A DNA stretch of 6,200 nucleotides, taken from the NCBI GenBank assembly GCA_033720855.1, contig JAWWBR010000182.1, positions 1-6,200 on the forward strand, written 5' to 3'. The position numbers and the translations under genes are program-made. The notes beneath the pieces were generated by a model that saw only the letters and a program-made list of their open reading frames with translations, made no database searches and had not been told where the DNA came from. The first letter of the stretch is position 1. Every line of letters begins with the position of its first letter. Shown one piece after another: positions 6,200-6,200 of the stretch. This DNA comes from SMXQ01 sp033720855 (GTDB lineage: Bacteria > Pseudomonadota > Alphaproteobacteria > SMXQ01).

Positions 6200-6200
6200 G

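Overview
The window looks like chromosomal DNA of an alphaproteobacterium, most likely of the Rhodospirillales type (an inference). The base composition is GC-rich, codon third positions are strongly G/C, and the gene set fits: an ftsE-ftsX-YdcF-plsC cluster, a CpdR-type single-domain response regulator, and a DUF4175/TIGR02302 protein, a family known from Alphaproteobacteria. I see no mobile elements, RNA genes or CRISPR.

Left half (5-2906, minus strand): a compact four-gene operon read right to left. ftsE (ABC ATPase) and ftsX (its membrane partner) form the FtsEX cell-division complex. They are followed by a YdcF/DUF218 membrane-anchored protein and by plsC (lysophosphatidate acyltransferase, phospholipid synthesis). 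The junctions are TGATG (ftsE/ftsX), GTGA (ftsX/ydcF-like) and a 12-nt gap in which the plsC ribosome binding site overlaps the preceding stop. The first three genes are therefore probably translationally coupled. The operon joins division and envelope functions.

Centre (2907-4153): a 207-bp divergent control region separates ftsE from a plus-strand pair. The pair is an MJ0042 zinc-ribbon protein with one membrane segment and, 5 nt downstream, a CpdR-like receiver protein. CpdR is known in Caulobacter as a phosphorylation-controlled ClpXP adaptor in the cell cycle. A good sigma70-like promoter (TTGCCA, 17 nt, TATAAA) precedes the pair. A possible -10 element faces ftsE.

Right half (4169-6200, minus strand): convergent with cpdR and separated from it by only 15 nt is the C-terminal bulk of a DUF4175/TIGR02302 protein, with Gln/Met/Arg-rich helical segments and an Arg-Gly repeat. 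Family-like sequence continues upstream of the first possible GTG start (5980) to an in-frame TAA at 6083-6085. Beyond that stop the same frame is open, with strong G/C third positions, to the window edge. The gene therefore appears to be 5'-truncated or interrupted by a stop codon. This is the most unusual point of the window; the rest is a normal housekeeping region.
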